From NCBI GenBank assembly GCA_025355485.1, contig JANXZP010000057.1:1-30200 (forward strand): a DNA stretch of 30,200 bases, in the 5' to 3' direction. A model generated the notes under the pieces. The model worked only from the letters and a program-made list of their open reading frames with translations, searched no databases and was not told the DNA's origin. The stretch is from Pseudomonadota bacterium (GTDB lineage Bacteria; Pseudomonadota; Gammaproteobacteria; Xanthomonadales; Xanthomonadaceae). Position numbers and translations under genes: made by a program. Position 1 is the stretch's first letter. Each line of letters begins with the position of its first letter. Below are positions 14,964 to 22,757 of the stretch, piece by piece.

Positions 14964-16997
14964 ATGCCATCTTCGCGCCACGCATTGCCACGCATCGCCT
15001 TGATCCTGGTTCCGTTGTTGCTGGTCGGACTCGACCCGATCACTTACGCCGCGAAATCGAAGTCGAAGAAACCAAAACCGGCCGCGACCATCGTCACCGC
15101 GTCGCCTTGCATCGATTACTACGGGCAGGTCAACAGCGACTGGCTGAAGGCGCATCCGGCGCCCGCGGCTGGCAGCGTGTCAGCATTCGACGCGATGCTC
15201 GCCAATGCGCGCGCGCTACAACGCGCGTTGCTCGAAGACCTCGCGAGAGATCCGCGCGACGATGCCGGTCGCGCGCTCGCCGCGTTGTGGACCGATGGCA
15301 TGAACGAGACCGCTATCGATGCCGCGGGCGCGACGCCGTTGCAACCCTTGTTCGATCGCATCGCCAAAGTGAAGAAGTCCAAAGACCTGCCCGGCGCGAT
15401 CGCCGACCTGCACGCGGCAGGCGTGCCGGTGCTGTTCAATTTCTCCGCCGACGTCGACCTCAAGGATTTCGATCGCCAGCTCGGCTATGCGAACCAAGGC
15501 GGGCTCGGCCTGCCCGATCCCGACTACTACACGCGCACCGACGCCGACACGCGCGCCCTGCTCGGCCGCTACCGCAGCTATGTCGAGGCGATCCTGCGGC
15601 TGTCGGGCACGCCCGTCGAGAAGGTGTCCACCGAATCGGGCTGGGTGTTATCGATCGAGATGCAACTCGCGCAGGCTTCGCTGCCGCTGGTGCAATTGCG
15701 CGATCCGAACAACGCCTATCGCCCGGTCGCGCTGCGCGATCTGGAAAAGGCGTATCCGAACCTCGCGTTCGACAAGTTCCTGCGCGCGCAGCACGCCGAC
15801 GACGATCATGTCTCGCTCGCGCACAATGGTTTCTTCCAGGCCGCGGACGGCATGCTCGCCAGCGTGCCGGTAGAACAGTGGCAGGCGTACTTGCGTTTCC
15901 ACGCCGCGAGCGCTCTCGCGCCGTACCTGTCGCGCGGATTCCAGGACGCGCACTTCCAGTTGTACGACCGCGTGCTCGACGGCGACCAGCAACCGCAACC
16001 TCGAGCGTCGCTGGTGCTAACCGCGGTGGATCGCGCGCTCGGCGAAACGATGGGCCACGCGTATGCCGGACGCTATCTCCCACAGTCGGCGAAGGACTCG
16101 GCGACGCGTGTCGCCGATGGCGTTCGCACCGCGATGAAGAGCGCGCTCGAACACAATGCATGGATGGATGTGCCGACACGCGCGGCCGCACTGGCCAAGC
16201 TCGACAAGCTGCGCATTGAGATCGGCGAGTCGTCGCGCAAGGCTCCGGTAGCGGGGTTGGCGCTCGGCGGCGGCTTCGCGACCGACATGCTGGCCGCTGC
16301 GGCGTGGAGCCACCAGCGCGACATGGCGGCGATCGGCAAGCGCACCAGCGAACGCCGCTGGCCGGCACTCGCGCAGATTCCCGACGTGTCCTACGATCTC
16401 GTGCAAAACCGTGTGGTCATCACCGCCGCATTCCTGCAACCGCCGGTGTTCGATGCATCGGCCGACAGCGCGCAACAATACGGCGCGCTGGGATCACTGA
16501 TCGGCCATCAACTGCACTACGCATTCGACGGAAAGGGCCGCACCATCGACACCGACGGCCAGTTGCGCGACTGGTGGACGCCGCTGGCATCCGCGGCGTA
16601 CGAACAGCGCACCGCGCCGATCATCGCGCAGTACGATGACTATGCGGCGCTCGGCGCGGTGAAGGTCAATGGCCGCCAGACCCGCGATGAAAATCTCGCC
16701 GACCTGGCCGGCGTCGAACTCGCGCTCGAAGCGTTCAAGTCCATGCTGGCCACGCAGCCGCTCGCGAATGTCGGATCGCTCATGCCAGAACGTCGCTTTT
16801 TCGAGGCGTACGCAAACGTGTGGCGACGCAGCGCAGCACCCGATACCTTGACCGCCGAAGTCAGCACCTCGATCCAGGCGCCGGCGAAATACCGCGTCAA
16901 TGGACCGCTGGCGAACCTGCCGGAATTCGGCAAGGCCTATGCGTGCAAGGCCGCGCAGCCGATGCTGCTCAAGGCGCCGGTTTCGATCTGGCGTTGA
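14964..16997 (+). CDS. M13 family peptidase homologue, copy 2, predicted inactive (pseudo-peptidase)
   Basis: 677 aa from ATG 14964, with GGAG 7 nt upstream. A hydrophobic signal (ALPRIALILVPLLLVGL) precedes a Lys-rich stretch. The whole M13 fold can be followed: SPCIDYYGQVNSDWL, GGLGLPDPDYYTRTDADT, QWQAYLRFHAASALAPYLS, RRFFEAYANVWRRS and a terminal VSIWR. The zinc motif HExxH of the active copies is replaced by HQLHY (H515-Y519): catalytic Glu becomes Gln and the second zinc His becomes Tyr. The substrate-binding Asn-Ala-Tyr before it reads DVSYDL. The third ligand motif remains (DENLADLAG, E576, D580), as do both structural cysteines. An exported, folded but non-catalytic protein is likely, perhaps a binder or a partner of the active paralogues. 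Full-length open frame argues against a decaying pseudogene. Confidence 0.88.
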   Translation: MPSSRHALPRIALILVPLLLVGLDPITYAAKSKSKKPKPAATIVTASPCIDYYGQVNSDWLKAHPAPAAGSVSAFDAMLANARALQRALLEDLARDPRDDAGRALAALWTDGMNETAIDAAGATPLQPLFDRIAKVKKSKDLPGAIADLHAAGVPVLFNFSADVDLKDFDRQLGYANQGGLGLPDPDYYTRTDADTRALLGRYRSYVEAILRLSGTPVEKVSTESGWVLSIEMQLAQASLPLVQLRDPNNAYRPVALRDLEKAYPNLAFDKFLRAQHADDDHVSLAHNGFFQAADGMLASVPVEQWQAYLRFHAASALAPYLSRGFQDAHFQLYDRVLDGDQQPQPRASLVLTAVDRALGETMGHAYAGRYLPQSAKDSATRVADGVRTAMKSALEHNAWMDVPTRAAALAKLDKLRIEIGESSRKAPVAGLALGGGFATDMLAAAAWSHQRDMAAIGKRTSERRWPALAQIPDVSYDLVQNRVVITAAFLQPPVFDASADSAQQYGALGSLIGHQLHYAFDGKGRTIDTDGQLRDWWTPLASAAYEQRTAPIIAQYDDYAALGAVKVNGRQTRDENLADLAGVELALEAFKSMLATQPLANVGSLMPERRFFEAYANVWRRSAAPDTLTAEVSTSIQAPAKYRVNGPLANLPEFGKAYACKAAQPMLLKAPVSIWR

Positions 16998-17000
16998 TCT

Positions 17001-17642
17001 TCATCGACGGATGCCGCTGCGCGGGCGCTTGTTGAACGGCGGCTGCCCGCGCCAGTAACGGATCATCAGCCAGCCGAACAGCATTCCGCCCAGATGCGCG
17101 AAGTGGGCGGTGTTGCCCGTTCCCCACACGCCGGTCAGCAGTTCGATCACGCCGTAGCCGATCACCAGCGTGCGCGCGGTCATCGGGATCGGCGGAAACA
17201 GCAGCATCACCTGCTGCTTCGGGAACAGCATGCCGTAGGCGAGCAACAGGCCGAACACGCCACCGGACGCGCCGATCACTGGGCTCTGGATATGCATCAC
17301 CGCGGCCCACGCAAGGTAGGTCAGGCCCGCGCCTACCACGCAGACGAAGTAGTACTGCAGGAAACGCTTAGTACCCCAAGTGTATTCCAGCGGCGCGCCG
17401 AACATCAGCAACGCGAGCATGTTGAAGAAGATGTGGTTGATGTCGGCGTGAATGAACCCGTAGGTCACGAGCTGCCACGGCATGAAGCTCAGGCCGCCAG
17501 TCGGATCGTCCGGTCCACTGCCGCCCAGCGGCCACAACGCGAACGGCAGGAAACCCGCTTCGCCGATCATGTATTTCAGCAACAGCAGGCCGCCATTGAT
17601 CCACAGCAGCGCCTGGGTGGCTTTCGGCAAATGGTTGAACAT
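17001..17642 (-). CDS. Rhomboid family intramembrane serine protease
   Basis: 213 aa from ATG 17642, which has GTGGAG about 6 nt upstream; the open frame to 17774 has no membrane-protein character before this point. About six membrane segments. Motifs are HADINHIFFNMLALLMFG (the HxxxN of helix 2, H70 and N74), GASGGVFG with nucleophile Ser126 and AHFAHLGG with catalytic His183, so the Ser-His dyad is intact. The loop WGTKRFLQYYF is typical too. Such enzymes cleave single-pass membrane proteins inside the inner membrane; the substrate is unknown. The gene ends 3 nt from the stop of the M13 copy 2 gene on the other strand, with no terminator between them, so the two transcripts must overlap. 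Confidence 0.92.
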   Translation of the reverse strand: MFNHLPKATQALLWINGGLLLLKYMIGEAGFLPFALWPLGGSGPDDPTGGLSFMPWQLVTYGFIHADINHIFFNMLALLMFGAPLEYTWGTKRFLQYYFVCVVGAGLTYLAWAAVMHIQSPVIGASGGVFGLLLAYGMLFPKQQVMLLFPPIPMTARTLVIGYGVIELLTGVWGTGNTAHFAHLGGMLFGWLMIRYWRGQPPFNKRPRSGIRR

Positions 17643-17728
17643 GCGGACTCCACGATGGGGCCGCCATGATAACGGGATAGCCCCTTCGATTTGCCTGTTG
17701 AAATCAACCTGTTCATGGTGAGGGTGAA

Positions 17729-17787
17729 GCAGCGCATAAGCGAGCCTCCGGCTCGTGCGCTGCTGAACGCTCATGCGTAAGCATGGG
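17729..17787. repeat. Two adjacent hairpins in the ATL-rhomboid gap
   Basis: GCAGCGC (17729-17735) pairs with GCGCTGC (17757-17763), and inside, after a 4-nt bulge, GCGAGCC (17740-17746) pairs with GGCTCGT (17750-17756) around loop TCC. Next to it CATGC (17772-17776) and GCATG (17781-17785) enclose GTAA, a GNRA-type loop, with two further outer pairs. The pair lies in a 213-bp non-coding gap. It may be a REP-like element or structured leader of the rhomboid gene; no second copy was noticed in this window. Confidence 0.5.
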
Positions 17788-17855
17788 CCGGACGGATCGC
17801 GGCGACGGCTTCATCGTCGATCGAGAGCGCGTCTCGAACCACGTCCACGCACGGT

Positions 17856-18239
17856 TCAGCGGCGTGGCGGCGCCCACAGCAGCGCATCAAGATCGTCTCC
17901 GCCACGCAGCATGCCAAGCACGCGACCGGCTTCGACCGTCACGCCTTCGGCGCGCAGGCGCTGGGTTTGTTCGACGTGGCCTTCCGAATCGGGCGGAAAC
18001 GCGATGCGGCCATCGCTGCGCAGCACGCGGTGCCAGGGCAGCGTGGGGTCGTCGTTGTTCGACAGGATCTTCGCGACCAGCCGCGCGCGCCCTGGCAATC
18101 CGGCGCGTTGCGCGATCACGCCGTAACCGGCCACGCTTCCGGCCGGAACCGCGCGGATCCCCGCGAGGATGCGCTTGATCGCGGCCTTGGCGGAGATCGG
18201 TTTGGCTGAAACGTGTTTGGAATCGGCTCGGCGTGGCAT
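17856..18239 (-). CDS. Alkyltransferase-like protein (ATL, MGMT family without reactive cysteine)
   Basis: 127 aa from ATG 18239. The sequence follows the DNA-binding domain of O6-alkylguanine-DNA alkyltransferases: ILAGIRAVPAGSVAGYGVIAQRAGLPGRARLVAKIL (helix-turn-helix with an Arg finger near R53), then the active-site strand LPWHRVL and a GRIAF...Q..RLRAEGV tail. The reactive Cys of PCHRV is Trp (P68-W69-H70-R71-V72), the signature of ATL proteins such as E. coli YbaZ/Atl and fission yeast Atl1. ATLs flip and bind O6-alkylguanines without repairing them and pass the lesion to nucleotide excision repair. A longer start at 18281 is possible but would reach within 12 nt of the divergent gene. 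N-terminal 17 residues are basic and poorly conserved. Confidence 0.9.
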   Translation of the reverse strand: MPRRADSKHVSAKPISAKAAIKRILAGIRAVPAGSVAGYGVIAQRAGLPGRARLVAKILSNNDDPTLPWHRVLRSDGRIAFPPDSEGHVEQTQRLRAEGVTVEAGRVLGMLRGGDDLDALLWAPPRR

Positions 18240-18292
18240 TGGTGTCACCGGATGCGCGGGGTTAGCATAGCCGCATCGCATCGGGGATTCTC

Positions 18293-18700
18293 ATGCTCAA
18301 CTTCGAACAGATCCGCGGCCACCTGCTCTCGGGCTACAAGCTGACCACCAACGACCCCTATCTGGTCTGCGTGCATCTGTCGCTGGATCAGGGCCGTCGC
18401 CATCAGAGCATCTACCTCGCCGAACTCGAACACGAGGACGGCCGCAAGTTCCTGCGAGTTTCCACCGTACTCGCACCGACCACCGGCGTGAACCTCAAGC
18501 GCGCGCTCGCGTTCAATTGGGAGAGCCCGATCGGCTATTTCGCGATCAGCCCGCTCGACGGCGTGCCCTACCTGCAACTGTGCGAGAACCGCCCGTACGC
18601 GTGCCTCGAAGCCGCCGAGGTCGATCGCCTCGTGCTGGAGATCGGCGGCCTCGGCGACCGCATCGAACACCTGCTGTCGGCGGGCGGGGATTTGTTGTAG
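18293..18700 (+). CDS. Small conserved-looking protein of unknown function
   Basis: 135 aa from ATG 18293, preceded by GGGGA at about 6 nt. I do not recognise the family. The sequence is soluble, has no signal peptide or membrane segment, and alternates strands and helices: MLNFEQIRGHLLSGYKL, then YLVCVHLSLD, HQSIYLAELEHEDGRKFLRVSTVLAPTTGV, a GYFAISPLDGVPYLQLCE strand pair, and an acidic helix EAAEVDRLVLEIGGLGDRIEHLLSAG at the end. This order recalls small alpha-beta chaperone-like folds (YbjN or type III chaperone type), but that is only an impression from the pattern. It is divergent from the ATL gene with a 53-bp gap holding both starts, and tail-to-tail with M13 copy 3. Confidence 0.75.
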   Translation: MLNFEQIRGHLLSGYKLTTNDPYLVCVHLSLDQGRRHQSIYLAELEHEDGRKFLRVSTVLAPTTGVNLKRALAFNWESPIGYFAISPLDGVPYLQLCENRPYACLEAAEVDRLVLEIGGLGDRIEHLLSAGGDLL

Positions 18701-18737
18701 CGCCTGCTTCGTCAGGCCGGGAACACGCCCGCGGTGT

Positions 18738-20798
18738 TCACCAGATGTGCACGCGGTCGGCTTCCGGTCGCCACATCGGCTGGCCGGGCTTGATCCCGAA
18801 CGCTTCGTAGAACTCCGGGATGTTGGACAGCGGCCCGAGTACGCGCCACTTCGCGGGCGCGTGCACGTCCGCCAGCAGGCGCGAACGCAACCGTTCCTCG
18901 CGCTGCTGCGACAACCAGCCCAGCGCATAGCCCAGGAAGTAGCGCTGCAGCGGCGTCAGCCCGCCGATCTTCTCGCCCTTTTTGTATTGCTCGGTCTTCT
19001 TGAATGCATCCAGTCCGAGCAGCAAGCCGCCGTAATCGGCGATGTTCTCGCCGAGGCTGGCCTTGCCGTTGATGTGCAGGCCCGGCAGCGGTTCGTAGGC
19101 GTCGAATTCCTTCACCATCAGCTCGGCGTGCGCCTTGAATTTCTGCGCATCGTCCGCGGTCCACCAGTCGGCGAGGTTGCCGGCGGCGTCGTACTGGCGG
19201 CCCTCGTCGTCGAAGCCGTGGGTGATCTCGTGGCCGATTGTCGATGCGCCCGCGTAGCCATACACAACCGCATCATCGACTCCGGCATCGAGCATGCCCG
19301 GAATCGTGAAGGCGGCGGCTGGCAGCACGATCTCGTTGTTGGACGGGTTGTAGTAGGCGTTGTAGGTCTGCGGCGTCATGCCCCATTCGCTGCGGTCGAC
19401 CGGCTTGCCGAACTTGCCGATCGCATCGTTGAAGCGCCAGCGCGCGGCGTTCTTCATGTTCTCGCAATAGGATTTGCGGCCGACCACGAGCGCCGAGTAA
19501 TCCTTCCACTTGTCCGGATAACCGACCTTGGGCGTGATCGCGGCGAGCTTGGCCTGCGCCTTGGCCTTGGTTTCGGGGCTCATCCAGTCGAGCCGCTCGA
19601 TGCGGTCGTGGTAAGCCGTGCGGATCGCCTCGACCAGATCGACGTAGCGCTTCTTCGCCGCAGCGGGGAAATAATCCGCGACGAAAATCTTGCCCAGCAC
19701 CATGCCCATGGCGCTGTCTTCCGCATCCAGCACGCGCTTCCAGCGCTGCCTCTGTTCTTTCTGGCCGGACAGTACCTGGCCGTAGAATCGGAAATGCTCG
19801 GCGTCGAATGCCTCGCCCAAGGTTGCGGAATAATCGTCGACCAGACGCATGCGCAGGTAGTCGCGCAGCACCGGCGCCGGCGTATGTTGCAGCAACCCAT
19901 CGACCGCCGAGAAATACTCCGGCTGCCCGACCACGACGAAATCCGGATGCAGGTTCCACGCCGCGAGGCGCTCGCTCCACGCAATCGACGGCGTGTATTT
20001 CGAGGTCAATTCCGCAGGCGTCATCCTGTTGTAGTTCTTCTGCGGATCGCGCAGGTCCGCGAGCTTGCGTGAAGACTTTGCGAGCGCGGTCTCGAAATCC
20101 ATCACACGCGCTGCATCGGCCTTCGCGCCCACGGGATTGCGACCGAGCAAAGCCAGCGTCCGCGCGATATGGGCGACGTACTCCTCGCGGATCTTCGCAA
20201 CGCCTTTCTCTGGATTGAAGTAGAAGTCGCGTTCAGGCAAGCCGAGCCCGCCCTGCGAGAGGTGGACGGCCATCGCGGCGCTGTTCTTTTCGTCCTGGCT
20301 GACGCCGCCGTCGAAGAACCCACCGACTCCGATCGGCTGCAGCGCAAAGGCGACATCCAGCGCGCCGCGCGCGTTGCGCACGGATCCGATGCGTGCAAGC
20401 TCGGCGGCTAGCGGATGCACGCCCAGCTTGTCGGCCCTGGCAGTGTCCATCGCGGTCGTCCAGAAATCGCCGATCTTCTGCTGGTCGGTACCGATCGCAT
20501 TCTTGCCGGCGGCCGCCTTCTCGTTGATCCGGCGCAGGCTCACGTACAACTGCTCGTCCACCGCGTTGCCGATGCCCCACGACGATTCCGAGGCCGGGAT
20601 CGGATTGCGCGCGAGCCAGCCGCCGTTGGCGTATTCGAAAAAGTCCTGGCCTGGATCGACCGCGGTGTTGAGGTTCGCCTGCAGGAAATCCTGCGCCGCA
20701 GGCGGATTCACGTCCGCAGCGAAACCGGTCGTCGATGAAAGCAGCGCGACGACGGTGAAGGCGACAAGTCGGTAGCTACGCGGCACGAATCTGGTCAT
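18738..20798 (-). CDS. M13 family metallopeptidase (neprilysin-like), copy 3, intact active site
   Basis: 686 aa from ATG 20798, with AGGGA about 8 nt upstream. A Sec signal peptide (RLVAFTVVALLSSTTGFAA) suggests a periplasmic enzyme. The zinc site is complete: HEITH (H523, E524, H527) and GENIADYGG (E584, D588); NAYYNPSNNEIVLPAA gives the substrate-binding motif. The C terminus is VHIW. Unlike copies 1 and 2, the two terminal cysteines are gone together: the N-terminal DPCxDFF motif reads DPGQDFF and the C-terminal AFxCKxG reads AFGIKPG, leaving a single Cys elsewhere (SYCENM). It shares most identity by eye with the general bacterial PepO-like type rather than with copy 2. Its likely substrates are small peptides. 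It stands 122 nt behind the Pit gene on the same strand, with a large inverted repeat between. Confidence 0.95.
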   Translation of the reverse strand: MTRFVPRSYRLVAFTVVALLSSTTGFAADVNPPAAQDFLQANLNTAVDPGQDFFEYANGGWLARNPIPASESSWGIGNAVDEQLYVSLRRINEKAAAGKNAIGTDQQKIGDFWTTAMDTARADKLGVHPLAAELARIGSVRNARGALDVAFALQPIGVGGFFDGGVSQDEKNSAAMAVHLSQGGLGLPERDFYFNPEKGVAKIREEYVAHIARTLALLGRNPVGAKADAARVMDFETALAKSSRKLADLRDPQKNYNRMTPAELTSKYTPSIAWSERLAAWNLHPDFVVVGQPEYFSAVDGLLQHTPAPVLRDYLRMRLVDDYSATLGEAFDAEHFRFYGQVLSGQKEQRQRWKRVLDAEDSAMGMVLGKIFVADYFPAAAKKRYVDLVEAIRTAYHDRIERLDWMSPETKAKAQAKLAAITPKVGYPDKWKDYSALVVGRKSYCENMKNAARWRFNDAIGKFGKPVDRSEWGMTPQTYNAYYNPSNNEIVLPAAAFTIPGMLDAGVDDAVVYGYAGASTIGHEITHGFDDEGRQYDAAGNLADWWTADDAQKFKAHAELMVKEFDAYEPLPGLHINGKASLGENIADYGGLLLGLDAFKKTEQYKKGEKIGGLTPLQRYFLGYALGWLSQQREERLRSRLLADVHAPAKWRVLGPLSNIPEFYEAFGIKPGQPMWRPEADRVHIW

Positions 20799-20835
20799 CG
20801 GAATTCCCTGGGTAAGCGTACGTTGTCTCGCGTGT

Positions 20836-20866
20836 TCGAGCCGTTGATTCTCACCCGGCGGCTCGA
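20836..20866. repeat. 8-bp inverted repeat in the leader of M13 copy 3
   Basis: TCGAGCCG (20836-20843) and CGGCTCGA (20859-20866) are perfect inverted copies separated by 15 bases. They sit between the Pit stop and the M13 start, about 38-68 nt before the latter. No T-run follows on the minus strand, so a regulator site or mRNA hairpin is as likely as a terminator. Confidence 0.45.
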
Positions 20867-20920
20867 TACTTGAACCGGACGAAAGTCATGCCTGTCGATG
20901 GCACGATGCCGCAAGAAGAA

Positions 20921-22051
20921 TCAGGAGTACCACCCACCCATCCGCAGCCCTTCGACCAGAATCCACGCGATGCCGCCCGCGGCGGGAATGGTGAGGATCC
21001 ACGCCCAGATGATTCGTTCGACCACGCCCCACTTCACCGCGTTGGGATTCTTCGCGCAGCCGGCGCCCATGATCGCGCCCGAGATGTTGTGCGTCGTCGA
21101 TACCGGAATGCCGAGCGACGAGGCGAGCGTGATCACGGTTGCGGCCGAGGTTTCCGCAACGAAACCGTCGATCGGATGCAGCTTGACCATCTTGTGGCCG
21201 AGTGTCTTGATGATGCGCCAGCCGCCGGCTGCCGTGCCGGAGGCCATCACGATCGCGCAGCTGAGCTTGATCCACAGGTCGATGTCGCCATGCGCGAGCG
21301 AAGCATCGGATGGCTGCAGGAAATGCAGCCAGTGCGGCAACGCATCGAGTTGTCCGGCCTTAGATGCGGACACCAGGGCGAGCGCGATGATGCCCATGGT
21401 CTTCTGCGCGTCGTTGGAGCCGTGCGCGAAACCCATGTAGGCCGCGCTGCCGAGTTGCGCCTTGCTGAAGAACGCGTTGACCCAGCGCGGTCGCGCGAGC
21501 CGCGATAGCGATCCGCCAAGGCGCGAAATGCCGACGATGATCGCGTACAGCACGCCGAGCAACACGAACGCGCCGATGAATCCGAGCACCGGCGAGGTCA
21601 CCATCGGCACGATCACTTTCCAGAACACGCCCGCGCCCTTGAACCACGGATGCGCCGGCTGCGACCAGATGATCGAGGCCCAGCTTCCGTGCGCCGACGC
21701 GAGCGCCGCACCGCACAGGCCACCGATCAGCGCATGGCTAGACGACGACGGCAGACCGAGCGCCCAGGTGATCAGGTTCCACACCGTAGCGCCAGCCAGC
21801 GCGCACAGGATCAGTTGCGAAGTGACATCCACGACGTGCGCGTCGATCAATCCGCTCGCGATGGTCTTGGCCACCGCGGTGCCCCACAACGCGCCGATCA
21901 GGTTGGTCGCGGCAGCGAGCCCGACCGCCTGCAGCGGCGACAGCACCTTGGTCGCGACCACGGTCGCGATGGAGTTGGCGGTATCGTGGAAACCGTTGAT
22001 GTACTCGAAGACGAGCGCGACGATCACCACCGCCAGCACGAAGTTCAGCAC
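20921..22051 (-). CDS. Pit family inorganic phosphate transporter
   Basis: 376 aa from GTG 22051, with GAGG overlapping the upstream stop about 9 nt before it. A polytopic inner-membrane protein with the two inverted signature halves of the PiT family: GFHDTANSIATVVATK (20-35) and GFAHGSNDAQKTMGII (207-222), plus GLPSSSSHALIGG (99-111) and its repeat VSTTHNISGAIMGAG near the C terminus. Pit proteins import metal-phosphate complexes (Pi with Mg2+, Zn2+ or other divalent cations) with protons; some of the family carry sulfate. At 376 residues it is of the shorter class that pairs with a DUF47 protein, as here. The DUF47 gene lies 10 nt upstream, a typical phosphate uptake operon. Confidence 0.95.
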   Translation of the reverse strand: MLNFVLAVVIVALVFEYINGFHDTANSIATVVATKVLSPLQAVGLAAATNLIGALWGTAVAKTIASGLIDAHVVDVTSQLILCALAGATVWNLITWALGLPSSSSHALIGGLCGAALASAHGSWASIIWSQPAHPWFKGAGVFWKVIVPMVTSPVLGFIGAFVLLGVLYAIIVGISRLGGSLSRLARPRWVNAFFSKAQLGSAAYMGFAHGSNDAQKTMGIIALALVSASKAGQLDALPHWLHFLQPSDASLAHGDIDLWIKLSCAIVMASGTAAGGWRIIKTLGHKMVKLHPIDGFVAETSAATVITLASSLGIPVSTTHNISGAIMGAGCAKNPNAVKWGVVERIIWAWILTIPAAGGIAWILVEGLRMGGWYS

Positions 22052-22061
22052 GCGCGCGGCC

Positions 22062-22691
22062 TCAGGCGTTCTTCAGGACGATGCGATATACGACCGATCC
22101 GGCTTCGCGGCAACGGTCGATCGCCTTTTCCAGCAGCTCGAAGAAATCCTTGACCAGCAATACCTGCATGCCGTCGTAGTTGCCGGCGTAGAGGTCGCGG
22201 TACAACTCGAGCATCAGCCGGTCGGCTTCGTTCTCGATCGCGCCTAGGCGATCGTTGAGTTCCTTCATCGGTTCGAGTTTCAGCCCGCGCAACTGCCTGA
22301 CCATTTCCAGCACCACGGTCGCGGCCTGTTCGAGCATCGCCGCGCGCGGCGCGAAATCGATCCCGCGCAGGTTGCCCGCCGCCAGTGCATAACGGTCGGC
22401 GAATTTCTCGATCGCCTTGGGAATGCGGTACAGCGCGCCGGCCAGCGCCTCGATGTCCTCGCGCTCGATCGGAGTGACGAATGTATTCACCAGCGCGGCG
22501 TTGATGTCCCTGAGGATTTCGCGCTCGCGCTGCCGCGTGCGCTTGAACTCGTCCAGCGGCGGCGAGCTGCCACTCGGCGCGCGCGCCAATACCTGCAGCG
22601 CACGCGCGCTGTCGAGCGCGGCGGATGCGGCCGCTTCGAGCAGGCCGTAGAACTGCTTGCCACTGCCGAAGATGGTCTGCAAGGAAAACAT
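22062..22691 (-). CDS. DUF47 family PhoU-like accessory protein of the Pit transporter
   Basis: 209 aa from ATG 22691, with GGAG about 6 nt upstream; an open frame to 23000 extends it but is not protein-like. All-helical soluble protein: MFSLQTIFGSGKQFYGLLEAAASAALDSARAL, then EFKRTRQREREILRDINAALVNTFVTPIEREDIEALAGALYRIPKAIEKFADRY, and NDRLGAIENEADRLMLELYRDLY, VLLVKDFFELLEKAIDRCREAG. The FVTPIEREDIEAL and ENEADR patterns are those of the DUF47 (PhoU-like) family, which binds metals and is nearly always encoded beside a Pit gene; it is thought to control Pit activity. Stop is 10 nt from the Pit start. Confidence 0.93.
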   Translation of the reverse strand: MFSLQTIFGSGKQFYGLLEAAASAALDSARALQVLARAPSGSSPPLDEFKRTRQREREILRDINAALVNTFVTPIEREDIEALAGALYRIPKAIEKFADRYALAAGNLRGIDFAPRAAMLEQAATVVLEMVRQLRGLKLEPMKELNDRLGAIENEADRLMLELYRDLYAGNYDGMQVLLVKDFFELLEKAIDRCREAGSVVYRIVLKNA

Positions 22692-22744
22692 GCTGGCTCC
22701 AGGAGGCGTGCGGCGGCGGCCGGGGTCGAGGGTGGCGGCAATGT

Positions 22745-22750
22745 TACAAT
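22745..22750 (+). promoter_or_regulatory. Possible extended -10 element before the nhaD gene
   Basis: TACAAT preceded by TGT (TGTTACAAT) matches an extended -10 with one mismatch to TATAAT. It lies in a very GC-rich divergent gap. No good -35 is visible. A transcript would start near 22757, giving a leader of about 130 nt before nhaD. Confidence 0.4.
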
Positions 22751-22757
22751 GCCCGCG

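Noticed and set aside
18721..18739. GAACAC/GTGTTC hairpin between the unknown small gene and M13 copy 3
   Set aside because: Six-bp stem overlaps the M13 stop codon and has no T-run on either strand; too weak to call a terminator.
18747..20072. 441-codon open frame antisense to M13 copy 3
   Set aside because: Shadow of the M13 frame; no start signal and no recognised domain.
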